Positions 10,401 through 17,908 of a DNA stretch of 64,000 nucleotides are shown one piece after another. Location: positions 62,001 to 126,000 of the forward strand of contig NZ_CAJXWX010000008.1 of NCBI RefSeq assembly GCF_913062585.1, given 5' to 3'. The notes beneath the pieces are model-generated. The model ran no database searches, was not told the origin of the DNA, and was given only the letters and a program-made list of their open reading frames with translations. How positions within the stretch are numbered: the first letter of the stretch is position 1; every line of letters begins with the position of its first letter. Origin of the DNA: an uncultured Sphingomonas sp. GTDB taxonomy: Bacteria; Pseudomonadota; Alphaproteobacteria; Sphingomonadales; Sphingomonadaceae. The position numbers and the translations under genes were made by a program.

Positions 10401-10585
10401 TGGCGGGCAAGGCGCGGCAGTTGCGGCCGGGTCTGTCGATCGTCTTTGCGACGGGCGACGGTGGCATGGCCGCCGAGGCGTCGAAGATGGATGCCGCACT
10501 GCTGACCAAGCCCTATTCGGCGGCGCAGCTCATTGCGGCGATCCGGGGTCGGTTGGAGATCATGGAGCAGACGGCCCGGCCGTAA
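7460..10585 (+). CDS. Hybrid sensor histidine kinase: RHH-like, PAS repeats, HisKA, HATPase, two receivers
   Basis: Soluble 1041-residue hybrid kinase. Residues 10-48 resemble a ParD/CopG ribbon-helix-helix (TLSLPPQLERYVAQAVDAG, then AMLIAAIERLRDD). A PAS-like domain of the type LGPIDGWP...VMIYNDAYRAI follows, then two more PAS domains to about residue 470 and a coiled coil. HisKA has KLTGGVAHDFNN (His528). The ATPase has NLAINARDAM, DTGCGIS and GKGSGLGLS. Two receiver domains follow, with Asp818 (FTDVVMPG) and Asp970 (VTDLNLPG). No membrane segment is seen. The start has GAGGGGGG upstream. No partner regulator is adjacent; output may be by phosphorelay. The N-terminal DNA-binding-like segment is unusual for this class. 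Confidence 0.9.
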   Translation: MRHAMTTPQSRTLSLPPQLERYVAQAVDAGEFPDERAMLIAAIERLRDDQPCADPTAWLVGGGECGERARHHDWAKTALGPIDGWPGVLRTTVANIVHSPIAKVLMWGPDHVMIYNDAYRAIAGPRHPAAFGGLVPEIWPEIWDWNRDILSRGFQGEDIAYRDQKLIVTRAGIEEEVVFDLYYTPVYLERGDVGGVMCTVVENTGRVAAERRLAESEAELRVITDSLPVLVAFVDTEERYRFANEYYREFLGIDPESMRGNRISDVLTEADYAERKPLIERALTGETVVADVHLHHRDGSRRRAETRYIPRHGDDGKVVGFHILVFDVDERMRHSEALARSNRRFRAAMDAVHGVLWTNSADGRMVGEQPGWSAITGQTYEQYQGFGWANAVHPDDSAGTIVAWNEAVATKGMFIHEHRVRHHDGVWRTYAIRALPIIGEDGELIEWVGVHTDITEQRAAEQALRDQAALLARQVHHRERAEAQLRQLNETLESRVIEEIAERRQAEMKLAQSQKMETIGKLTGGVAHDFNNLLQVVSGNLQLLGKDVAGNERAEQRVANAMAGVARGSKLASQLLAFGRRQALEPKVVNVTRFVQGMDDMLRRAIGEGVEIETIVGGGLWNTFIDPAQIENALLNLAINARDAMEGQGKLTIELSNAHLDDDYARTHDEVTPGQYVMLAVSDTGCGISDDIIQKVFEPFFSTKSEGKGSGLGLSMVYGFVKQSGGHVKIYSEIGHGTTIKLYLPRAMEAEDVEVAVDTGPITGGTETVLVVEDDAEVRATVVELLSDLGYRVLKAVDAQSALSVIESGIPIDMLFTDVVMPGTLKSPELARKARERLPDIAVLFTSGYTENSIVHGGRLDKGVELLSKPYTREALARKFRHVLANQRQRRIGTGDAPLASVREEKPAEEPPAQPLHDGRTILLVEDDDLIRANTAETLQDAGFVVVHAVTAEEAMTALQTAQIDVLVTDLNLPGESGVELAGKARQLRPGLSIVFATGDGGMAAEASKMDAALLTKPYSAAQLIAAIRGRLEIMEQTARP

Positions 10586-10593
10586 GCCGGGCC
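10573..10593 (+). terminator. Perfect 8-bp hairpin across the kinase stop codon
   Basis: GGCCCGGC (10573-10580) and GCCGGGCC (10586-10593) flank the stop codon TAA in a 5-base loop. There is no U-rich tail, so it is at best a weak intrinsic terminator or a 3'-end stabiliser. Confidence 0.35.
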
Positions 10594-10680
10594 GCCTACC
10601 CCTTTCCGGTCGGGCTCATGCCGGAGGGGGGCGGCAGGGGAGCCCTTGCGAAACGCGTGAAACGGGAACTCTTTTGGGGG

Positions 10681-10785
10681 TTAGCGGGCCTTCCAGCCCT
10701 CGATGGCGGCGAAGGTGATGATCACCGCCAGCACCAGCAGGGCACCCTGCAATTCCAGTGCGGTCAAATCGAACTCCATCGTCAT
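10681..10785 (-). CDS. 34-residue single-pass membrane microprotein
   Basis: Short reading frame with an excellent Shine-Dalgarno (GGGAGG, 6-7 bases before ATG 10785). It encodes an N-terminus MTMEFDLTALEL, a hydrophobic core GALLVLAVIITFAAI (about residues 15-29) and a short basic end EGWKAR, i.e. one membrane helix with a charged tail. No family recognised. A perfect hairpin (GTCCGCC/GGCGGAC, 10807-10826) lies in its leader. It is isolated between the end of the hybrid kinase gene and the 3' end of a sensor kinase gene. The coding call rests on the ribosome-binding site and the clean membrane-helix pattern. Confidence 0.6.
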   Translation of the reverse strand: MTMEFDLTALELQGALLVLAVIITFAAIEGWKAR

Positions 10786-10934
10786 CGGTTACCTCCCGAA
10801 TGATAGGTCCGCCATCAAAGGCGGACGGAAAATCGGAGAGACGGACTCGAACCACTCATGGAGTGACGGCGCCAGCCTCTGCTAAAAGGTAATACGCTTT
10901 GAATTTTGCTGTCGTGCAGCGAAACCGTGACAAA

Positions 10935-12263
10935 TCATGTCCGGCAGTGCGGAAGGCGGATTTCGGCGCATAATCCGCCTGCCGGCCGATTGGCCAGGGT
11001 CAGCTCGCCCCCCTCGGCCGCGACCACCCGCGCGACGATCGACAGCCCCAGGCCGAAACCGACCGTGTCGCGCCGCCGTGCGGTGTCCAGGCGGACAAAG
11101 GGCTCCAGCACCAGCTCCAGCGACTCCGGTGGGATCCCGGGGCCGTCATCCTCCACCCGGATGCGGACATCCTGGCCGGGATCCGCGTGCAGGGTAATCG
11201 TCGCCCGTTCGCCATAATGCAGCGCATTCTCGACCAGGTTGGTCAGCGCCCGCTTCATGCCGAAACGGCGCAGGCGACAGTCGAAATGATCGGGGCCGAC
11301 ATAATGAACGTCGCGCCCATGATCCGCCGCATCATCGGCCAGATTGGCGCAGAGAATGGCCAGGTCGGTCAATTCGGGCTGCTCGACATCCCCCTCTCCC
11401 CCCAGAAAGGCGAGGAGCGAGGAGACCATGGCCTCCATCTCCTCGATATCCGTGCCGATCGCCTCGCGCACCTCGTCGTCACGGATCGCGTCGGCACGTA
11501 GCCGGAGGCGGGCGAGCGGCGTGCGCAGGTCATGGCCCACCGCCGCCAGCGCACGCGTCCGCTCGTCGATAAGCCGCCCGATCCGCGCCTGCATCCGGTT
11601 GAAGGCGCGGGTGACATGGCGGACTTCGCCAGGCCCCCGCTCGGGCACGATCAGCGGCGCGCCCTGCCCGCCTGCCCCCCGCCCCAGCTTGTCCGCCGCG
11701 CGCGCGAGCATCCGCAGCGGTTGCAGGATACGCCCGATCAAGACGCCGCTGAGCAGCATCAAGGCGATCGCCGGGATCAGCGCCAGCAGGACCCGCCCGA
11801 ACGCCAGGTCCAGCGTGCGAACCCCCTCCCGCATTCGGAAGCTGAGGAGCGTACCGTCGTCAAGCCGCAGATCGCCGGAGACGACCGAGGTCCGCCCCGG
11901 CGAGGTCAGGCGCAGATGGATGTCCGTGGCGGCAAGCGACGGTTCCCAATCGACGATCTGCCGCCGCATACTGTCCATCGCCGGGGCGATGGTCGGCCTG
12001 GGCGGCGTTTCGGTCGACCAGCCGACGATGTAGCGGTCGGTGGTCAACTCCTCCGCCACCTCACGCCGCTCGGCCGCCGGGCGTTCGTTCAGGACGCGCC
12101 GTGCGACGATCAGATGCTCGGCAAGGCGACGGGCCTCGTCATCGCGAACCGAGACATGGCTGGCCCGCTCGTAAAGATAGGTCGATACCGCGAACTCGAT
12201 CGTCACCGCCAGCAGCAGGATCGCGACGATCCGGCCAAGCAGGCCGACCGAGGGGCGGATCAC
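10935..12263 (-). CDS. Sensor histidine kinase, EnvZ-like
   Basis: Membrane sensor of 442 residues paired with the OmpR-type regulator upstream. It has an N-terminal membrane helix (LLGRIVAILLLAVTIEFAV), a periplasmic region, a second helix (LLALIPAIALMLLSGVLIG), HAMP, HisKA with AVGHDLRTPLARLRLRADAI, and an ATPase with NLVENALHYGE, DDGPGIP and GFGLGLSIV. The start is GTG 12263, overlapping the regulator's stop by 4 bases (GTGA), so the two are translationally coupled. Signal unknown. Confidence 0.93.
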   Translation of the reverse strand: MIRPSVGLLGRIVAILLLAVTIEFAVSTYLYERASHVSVRDDEARRLAEHLIVARRVLNERPAAERREVAEELTTDRYIVGWSTETPPRPTIAPAMDSMRRQIVDWEPSLAATDIHLRLTSPGRTSVVSGDLRLDDGTLLSFRMREGVRTLDLAFGRVLLALIPAIALMLLSGVLIGRILQPLRMLARAADKLGRGAGGQGAPLIVPERGPGEVRHVTRAFNRMQARIGRLIDERTRALAAVGHDLRTPLARLRLRADAIRDDEVREAIGTDIEEMEAMVSSLLAFLGGEGDVEQPELTDLAILCANLADDAADHGRDVHYVGPDHFDCRLRRFGMKRALTNLVENALHYGERATITLHADPGQDVRIRVEDDGPGIPPESLELVLEPFVRLDTARRRDTVGFGLGLSIVARVVAAEGGELTLANRPAGGLCAEIRLPHCRT

Positions 12264-12970
12264 CGTCGCTCCACCGGCACGTTCAGCATGTAACCGACTC
12301 CGCGTACCGTCACGATCGGCGCCGCTCCGCCAGCACCCGACAGCTTGCGACGAAGGCGACTGACTAGCACGTCGATGCTGCGATCCGAACTGTCGCCGAT
12401 CCGGGCGCGCGACAGCTCGATCAGCCGCTCGCGCGCCACGACCCGCTGCGCATTGTCCAGAAACGCGACGAGCAGGTCGAACTCGGCCCCGGTCAGCTCG
12501 ACCTGCGCGCCGGAGGGCGACATCAGCTCGCGGCGCGGCAGATTGGCGGTCCAGCCTTCGAAACCCAATATACCCGCCTCGCGCTCGCCCGGCGCCTTCT
12601 CCAGCCCGCCGCGGCGCAGTACCGCCCGGATGCGCGCGACCAGCTCGCGCGTGCCGAAGGGCTTGGCGAGATAATCGTCGGCGCCCAGTTCCAGTCCGAC
12701 CACGCGGTCGACCTCGCTGCCCTTTGCGCTGATGAAGATGATCGGGACCGCGCTCTTCTGGCGGACCTGGCGGCACAGGTCGATGCCGCTGGTCCCCGGC
12801 AGCATGATGTCGAGGAGGATCAGGTCGATCTGGCCGACCTCCAGCGCCTGCCACATCTCCGGCGCGGCATTGGCCAGCTTCACGGCGAAGCCGTTTTCCT
12901 GCAACGCACGGGCGGTCAGGGTGCGAAGGGCGGGATCGTCCTCGACGATCAGGATGGTGGGCGGAGTCAC
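12260..12970 (-). CDS. OmpR/PhoB-family response regulator
   Basis: Receiver plus winged-helix DNA-binding protein of 236 residues. The receiver has the acidic pair EDD near residue 10, phospho-acceptor Asp in LILLDIMLPG and the Lys in YLAKPFG. The C-terminal trans_reg_C domain ends in IDVLVSRLRRKL and VRGVGYML. First gene of a two-gene operon with the sensor kinase. Targets are not evident from the neighbourhood. Confidence 0.95.
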   Translation of the reverse strand: MTPPTILIVEDDPALRTLTARALQENGFAVKLANAAPEMWQALEVGQIDLILLDIMLPGTSGIDLCRQVRQKSAVPIIFISAKGSEVDRVVGLELGADDYLAKPFGTRELVARIRAVLRRGGLEKAPGEREAGILGFEGWTANLPRRELMSPSGAQVELTGAEFDLLVAFLDNAQRVVARERLIELSRARIGDSSDRSIDVLVSRLRRKLSGAGGAAPIVTVRGVGYMLNVPVERR

Positions 12971-12979
12971 CCCGCTTGG

Positions 12980-13549
12980 CTAGGCACGCGCGCTGCCCGC
13001 GTCAACGTGCCGTCCGGCCTTATCCGGGCCAAGTCGCTGCAAATGAGCGGCATAGAGTTCGGCGCGCGCCGCATAGCCGGTCGCCGATCCGCGCAACCGC
13101 TCGACCTCGCCCGGCGCCAGTTGGCGGATGGCGCGGGCGGGCGCGCCGACGATCAGGCTGCCGGGTTCGAAGACCTTGCCCTCGGTCACGAGAGCGCCCG
13201 CACCCACCAGCGATCCCGCGCCGATCTGCGCATCGTTGAGTATGGTCGCGCCCATGCCGATCAGGCAGCCGTCCCCGATCGTGCATCCGTGCAGGATAGC
13301 GCGGTGCCCGATGGTACAGTCCGCGCCCACGACCAGCGGGCTGCCCGGATCGGAATGAAGCACCGCGCCATCCTGAACATTGGTCCGCTCGCCGAGCGTG
13401 ATCGCACCGTTATCCGCGCGGAGGACCGCCCCGAACCAGATGCCGACGCCCTCCCCCAATATCGCTTCGCCGATGACGTCGGCCGAAGGCGCGATCCAGG
13501 CGCTCGCGGGCACGACGGGACAGCAGTCCTTTAGCGCGTAAAGGGGCAT
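12980..13549 (-). CDS. Gamma-carbonic anhydrase-like hexapeptide protein
   Basis: Left-handed beta-helix protein of 189 residues related to the PaaY/YrdA group. Hexapeptide repeats run from about residue 18 to 145, with IWFGAVLRADNGAITLGERTNVQDG and the metal-ligand-type histidines in TIGHRAILHGC. This group forms trimers that bind metal at subunit interfaces; carbonic anhydrase activity varies among members, so activity here is inferred. Its ATG overlaps the malate synthase stop by one base (TGATG), indicating a shared transcript. Confidence 0.85.
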   Translation of the reverse strand: MPLYALKDCCPVVPASAWIAPSADVIGEAILGEGVGIWFGAVLRADNGAITLGERTNVQDGAVLHSDPGSPLVVGADCTIGHRAILHGCTIGDGCLIGMGATILNDAQIGAGSLVGAGALVTEGKVFEPGSLIVGAPARAIRQLAPGEVERLRGSATGYAARAELYAAHLQRLGPDKAGRHVDAGSARA

Positions 13550-15636
13550 CAGGCAGTCTCCAGCTGATCCAGCGGCTGCTTGGCCATCTGGCGATAGCGG
13601 TGCAGCAACGGCTCGGTATAGCCATTGGGCTGTGCCCGGCCTTCGAAAATCAGCGCGCGGGCAGCCCGCATCGCCAGGCTGTCGGGATCGGCGGTCATCG
13701 CCCGATAGGCGGGGTCGCCCGCATTCTGCGCATCGACCTTCGCCGCCATGCGCGCCAGGCTGGCCTCGACCTGCTCGGCGGTCACGATCCCGTGATGCAG
13801 CCAGTTCGCGATATGCTGCGACGAGATGCGCAGGGTCGCACGATCCTCCATCAGGCCGATATCGTGCAGGTCCGGCACCTTGGAACAGCCGACGCCCTGG
13901 TCGATCCAGCGCACGACATAGCCCAGCAGCCCTTGGGCATTATTGTCCAGTTCCGCGCCGATCTCGCCCTCCGTCCAATGGGGATCGGTCGCGACGGGCG
14001 GCGTCAGCAACGCCTCCAGTGCCGCCACCGGCTCCGCGGCGCGCGCGGCCTGGCGCGCGGCGACGTCGATCCGGTGGTAATGCGTCGCATGGAGCGTCGC
14101 GGCGGTGGGCGACGGCACCCAGGCTGTCGAAGCCCCGGATTGCGGATGGCCGCCCTTTTGCGCGAGCATGTCGGCCATCCGGTCGGGCGCGGCCCACATG
14201 CCCTTGCCGATCTGCGCGCGGCCCGCAAAGCCGCAGGCCAGTCCGATCTGGACGTTGCGATCCTCATAAGCCGCGATCCAGGCGCATTGCTTCACGTTGA
14301 CCTTGCGAACCATCGGCCCGGCCTCCATCGCGGTGTGGATCTCGTCACCCGTGCGGTCCAAGAAGCCGGTATTGATGAAGACGATCCGGTCCTTCACTGC
14401 ATAGATACAAGCGGCGAGATTGGCCGAGGTCCGGCGTTCCTCGTCCATCACCCCGATCTTGATGCGATGCCGGTCAAGCCCGAGCATATCCTCAACCGCG
14501 TCGAACAGGCGATCGGCAAAGCCCGCCTCCTCCGGCCCATGCATCTTCGGTTTGACGATATAGATCGAGCCGGTGCGACCATTGCCGCCGCACATCGCGA
14601 TCAGGCTGGTGACGATGGCATCCAATATTCCTTCCGGTGCCTCGCTGCCATCGGCCAGCCGAATGGCGGGCGTCGTCATCAGATGGCCGACGTTGCGGAC
14701 GAACAACAGGCTGCGGCCCGGCAGCGTGAAGGCGGTACCGTCGAGCGCGCGGTAGTGACGGTCGGGCGCGAGCCGCCGCGTGTGCGTCCGACCACCCTTC
14801 TCGATCTCGGCCGTCAGGGTGCCGTCGATCAGGCCCAGCCAATTGGCATAACCCGCCACCTTGTCCTCGGCATCGACCGCCGCGACCGAATCCTCAAGGT
14901 CGCAGATGGTCGTCAACGCGGACTCCAGCACGATGTCGGCGATCCCGGCGGGGTCGTCCCGGCCGATCGGGTGGGCCGAATCGACGATGATCTCGATATG
15001 CAGGCCGTGGTGCCGGAACAGCCAGCCCTTCTCGCTCCGCCCGCGAAACAGGCTGGGATCGTCCAGGCGACGGACCGCGTCGGCCAGGTCCCGAACGGCG
15101 TTCCAGCCGCCCGTGATCGGCAGCGTCTGGTCCAGGAAATCGCGCGCCCAGGCGATCACGAGGGCCCCTCTCTGGGGATCGTAACCGGATCCGTCGGGCA
15201 GCGACCCGATGGCATCGGTCCCGTACAGCGCGTCATAAAGACTGCCCCAGCGCGCATTGGCCGCGTTCAGCAGGAAGCGGGCGTTGAGCATGGGGACGAC
15301 CAGCTGCGGCCCCGCCCGCTCGCACACCTCCTCATCCACATGCCCTGGCGCGATCGTGAAGGGCGCGGGTTCGGGCAGCAGATAGCCGATCTCGGCCAGG
15401 AAACGACGCTGGGCCGCCCCATCGGACGAACCGCCCTCGCGATACCAGGCGTCGATCCGCGCCTGCAGCGCGTCTCGCCGTGCAAGCAGGCCTGCGTTTT
15501 CCGGGGCGAAGCGGTGGAAGATGTCCGCCATTCCGGCCCAGAAGCGATCCCTGTCGACGCCGCTGCCGGGCAACGCCCGCTCTTCCAGAAAACGGACCAG
15601 CGCAGGCGCGACGGACAGGCCGTGGCGTTCAATCAT
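13549..15636 (-). CDS. glcB: Malate synthase G
   Basis: Condenses glyoxylate with acetyl-CoA to malate, the second step of the glyoxylate bypass. The 695-residue length fits the G isoform. Recognisable stretches include [67 protein letters not shown] and [22 protein letters not shown]. Start ATG 15636 has GGGAGAG upstream; an earlier in-frame start would add 22 unrelated residues. A divergent LysR-type gene lies 98 bases away and may control it. Isocitrate lyase is not in the window. Fits with the acetate and dicarboxylate transporters near 50-56 kb. Confidence 0.95.
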   Translation of the reverse strand: MIERHGLSVAPALVRFLEERALPGSGVDRDRFWAGMADIFHRFAPENAGLLARRDALQARIDAWYREGGSSDGAAQRRFLAEIGYLLPEPAPFTIAPGHVDEEVCERAGPQLVVPMLNARFLLNAANARWGSLYDALYGTDAIGSLPDGSGYDPQRGALVIAWARDFLDQTLPITGGWNAVRDLADAVRRLDDPSLFRGRSEKGWLFRHHGLHIEIIVDSAHPIGRDDPAGIADIVLESALTTICDLEDSVAAVDAEDKVAGYANWLGLIDGTLTAEIEKGGRTHTRRLAPDRHYRALDGTAFTLPGRSLLFVRNVGHLMTTPAIRLADGSEAPEGILDAIVTSLIAMCGGNGRTGSIYIVKPKMHGPEEAGFADRLFDAVEDMLGLDRHRIKIGVMDEERRTSANLAACIYAVKDRIVFINTGFLDRTGDEIHTAMEAGPMVRKVNVKQCAWIAAYEDRNVQIGLACGFAGRAQIGKGMWAAPDRMADMLAQKGGHPQSGASTAWVPSPTAATLHATHYHRIDVAARQAARAAEPVAALEALLTPPVATDPHWTEGEIGAELDNNAQGLLGYVVRWIDQGVGCSKVPDLHDIGLMEDRATLRISSQHIANWLHHGIVTAEQVEASLARMAAKVDAQNAGDPAYRAMTADPDSLAMRAARALIFEGRAQPNGYTEPLLHRYRQMAKQPLDQLETA

Positions 15637-15692
15637 GGCGTCTCTCCCAAGGCGTTGTGGGCGCAAGAATAGGGCATCGCCAGACCATCGCA

Positions 15693-15708
15693 TAGATGGC
15701 ATAATCTA
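15693..15708. promoter_or_regulatory. Inverted repeat in the glcB/LysR divergent promoter
   Basis: TAGAT-GGCATA-ATCTA is a perfect 5-bp inverted repeat with a 6-base spacer. It sits 27 bases before the LysR ATG and 57 bases before glcB. LysR proteins bind interrupted dyads of this general size in divergent promoters, so it is a candidate operator. A wider AGACC...GGTCT pair brackets it. Confidence 0.4.
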
Positions 15709-15734
15709 AGGTCTGTCGATCGCTGGAGGAACGA

Positions 15735-16607
15735 ATGGACCCGGACATCGCGCTGTTCGTCGACGTGGTCCGCGAAGGCAGCCTGGCGGGCGCTGCCCGG
15801 GTCTGGCGCCTGTCACCGGCGATGGTGTCCAAGCGAATGGCACGGCTGGAGACACGGCTTAGCATTCGGTTGCTGCACCGGACCACCCGACGCCTGGCAC
15901 CCACGGCCGCCGGTGCGGCCTTTCATGCCGAGGTCGCACCGCTCGTCGCCGGACTTCGCGCGGCGGAAGCGCGGATGGCTAAGACGGCGTCGGAACCCGC
16001 CGGCCCCCTGTCGCTAAGCGCGCCGACCTCCTTTGGCCGCCTGTGGATCGCGCCCTATCTGCCCGCCTTTCTCGAACGCTATCCGGCGATCCGGCTGAAG
16101 GTCGAGCTGGCCGATGATTTCGTCGATCTGACGAGCGGTGGTATCGACCTGGCCATCCGGATCACCGCCACTCCGCCCTCGGGGCTGAGTGCGGAACGAC
16201 TGGCCGACAATCGCCGCATTCTTTGCGCCAGCCCCGCCTATATCGTCCGTTCGGGAATGCCGGAGACGATCGCCGAGCTGCGCCACCACCGACTGCTCGC
16301 TGCGCAGGGCCAGTTGCCCTGGCGGCTGACCGGCGCGACGATCGCCGGGCAAAGCCATGTCGAGACGCATAGCAGCGAGGTGGTCCGCGAGTTGGCCCTG
16401 GCCGGCGGCGGGATCGCCTTGCGCTCGCTATGGGATGTGGCGGACGCACTGGCCGACGGACGCCTCGTCCGGGTGTTGCCGCGCCTGGAGGGATCGGTGG
16501 CGGTCGGTATCTGGGCCCTGCACGCTCCCCTGGGCGCGCCGGCGGCGGTGCCGGCCCTGCTCGCCCATTTGCGTGACCAATGGCGCGGTGCAGACTGGAT
16601 GAGATGA
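15735..16607 (+). CDS. LysR-family transcriptional regulator
   Basis: DNA-binding regulator of 290 residues. The N-terminal helix-turn-helix is ALFVDVVREGSLAGAARVWRL followed by SPAMVSKRMARLETRLSIRLLHRTTR. The effector-binding domain begins near residue 92 (GPLSLSAPTSFGRLWIAPYL) and belongs to the CrgA/PBP2 type. ATG 15735 follows GGAGGAACGA. Divergent placement next to malate synthase G suggests local control, but the effector is unknown. Confidence 0.92.
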   Translation: MDPDIALFVDVVREGSLAGAARVWRLSPAMVSKRMARLETRLSIRLLHRTTRRLAPTAAGAAFHAEVAPLVAGLRAAEARMAKTASEPAGPLSLSAPTSFGRLWIAPYLPAFLERYPAIRLKVELADDFVDLTSGGIDLAIRITATPPSGLSAERLADNRRILCASPAYIVRSGMPETIAELRHHRLLAAQGQLPWRLTGATIAGQSHVETHSSEVVRELALAGGGIALRSLWDVADALADGRLVRVLPRLEGSVAVGIWALHAPLGAPAAVPALLAHLRDQWRGADWMR

Positions 16608-16686
16608 CATACCCGTCATTTTCCCGTGCATCGCCGTCACGCACGCTCTAGGCACGGGGCCACGCAATTCACGGGAGCAGGTTGGG

Positions 16687-17625
16687 ATGGCAGGGGGTCT
16701 GGTTGCATTGCTGGACGACGTGGCGGCGATCGCCAAGCTGGCGGCGGCATCGCTCGACGATGTCGCGGGCGCGTCCGCCCGTGCGGGGGCCAAGGCCGCA
16801 GGCGTCGTCATCGACGACACGGCGGTCACCCCGCGCTATGTCGTCGGCCTGGCGCCACAGCGCGAATTGCCCATCATCGGCAAGATCGCGCTCGGATCGC
16901 TTCGCAACAAGCTGATCTTCCTGCTTCCCGCCGCCCTGCTGCTGAGCGCCTTTGCGCCCTGGGCGATCACTCCCATCCTGATGGCGGGCGGCGCGTTCTT
17001 GTGCTTCGAGGCAAGCGAGAAGATCCTGGAGACGCTGACCGGCGGGCATGAAACGGCGCATGAGGTGGCCCCCACCGATCCGAAGACCCTGGAGGATGCC
17101 CAAGTGTCCGGTGCGATCCGCACCGACCTGATCCTGTCGGCCGAGATCATGGCGATCGCGCTGTCGGAACTGCCCGATTTGTCGATCGTGACCCAGGCGA
17201 TCGCGCTGGCGCTGGTCGGTATCGCGATCACCGTCGGCGTTTACGGGGTGGTCGCGGCGATCGTGAAGATGGACGATATCGGCCTGCATCTCGCCCGTCG
17301 CGAGGGCGCGGCCGCACAGGCGATCGGGCGCGGGCTGGTGAAGGCCATGCCGCTCGTCCTGCAGGTTCTGGCCGTCGTCGGGACCGCCGCGATGATCTGG
17401 GTCGGTGGCGGGATCATCGTGCACGGGCTGGAGGAGTTCGGCCTGACCCCGCTGCCCCACTGGATCCACGACGCGGCGCATCATGCGGGGGAAGCCATGC
17501 CGGTCGCGGGGGGTGCCGTGGCCTGGCTCGTCAGTGCCATCGGTGCCGCGATCGTCGGGCTGGCCGTCGGGGCGGTGATCGTCGGGGTGCTGCATCTGCT
17601 GCCCCGACGCGGCGCCGCGCACTGA
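16687..17625 (+). CDS. DUF808 family inner-membrane protein
   Basis: A 312-residue multi-pass membrane protein of the YedI/DUF808 family. The N-terminus MAGGLVALLDDVAAIAKLAA and the following ASLDDVAGASARAGAKAAG and VIDDTAVTPRYV are characteristic. Hydrophobic segments lie near residues 75-110, 155-195, 215-245 and 280-305. Function is unknown to me. It follows the LysR gene by about 80 bases on the same strand and converges with a small DUF5818-like gene. Confidence 0.9.
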   Translation: MAGGLVALLDDVAAIAKLAAASLDDVAGASARAGAKAAGVVIDDTAVTPRYVVGLAPQRELPIIGKIALGSLRNKLIFLLPAALLLSAFAPWAITPILMAGGAFLCFEASEKILETLTGGHETAHEVAPTDPKTLEDAQVSGAIRTDLILSAEIMAIALSELPDLSIVTQAIALALVGIAITVGVYGVVAAIVKMDDIGLHLARREGAAAQAIGRGLVKAMPLVLQVLAVVGTAAMIWVGGGIIVHGLEEFGLTPLPHWIHDAAHHAGEAMPVAGGAVAWLVSAIGAAIVGLAVGAVIVGVLHLLPRRGAAH

Positions 17626-17635
17626 TCCGCGCTGC

Positions 17636-17833
17636 TCAGCTGCCGCGTACCCCGTCGACCTCCATCAATCCGGGGGCGAGCATCCGCCCGGTGACTGTCA
17701 CCGATTTTCCGACATGGTCAACAGGTACCCGCATCAGCCGCAATTCCAGGGGCGTACCGTCATCGCCCTGAAGCAGGAACGCGCCGCCCTGCCGGATCAA
17801 CCTGCCGCTCCGGGCGATGATATCGGACGTCAT
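17636..17833 (-). CDS. DUF5818-like small protein
   Basis: A 65-residue beta-rich protein. The pattern GRLIRQGGAFLLQGDDGTPLELRL, then VPVDHVGKSVTVTGRM and MEVDGVRGS resembles small sphingomonad proteins annotated DUF5818. Start ATG 17833 has GGGGA seven bases upstream. No signal peptide. Function unknown; no operon partner. Confidence 0.65.
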   Translation of the reverse strand: MTSDIIARSGRLIRQGGAFLLQGDDGTPLELRLMRVPVDHVGKSVTVTGRMLAPGLMEVDGVRGS

Positions 17834-17908
17834 GTCTGTTTCCCCAGATAATGCGCAGCGCCTGTCTGGGCCAACACCGCGCCGAGGGGCCGGTTCCCCG
17901 GGGCGCGG

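Noticed and set aside
10834..10856. Minus-strand segment resembling the T-arm and 3' acceptor end of a tRNA-Ser (GTTCGAGTCCGTCTCTCCG).
   Set aside because: No matching 5' half, D-arm or anticodon arm upstream, the T-stem has mismatches, and no CCA follows. At most a tRNA remnant or chance match; no integrated element borders it.
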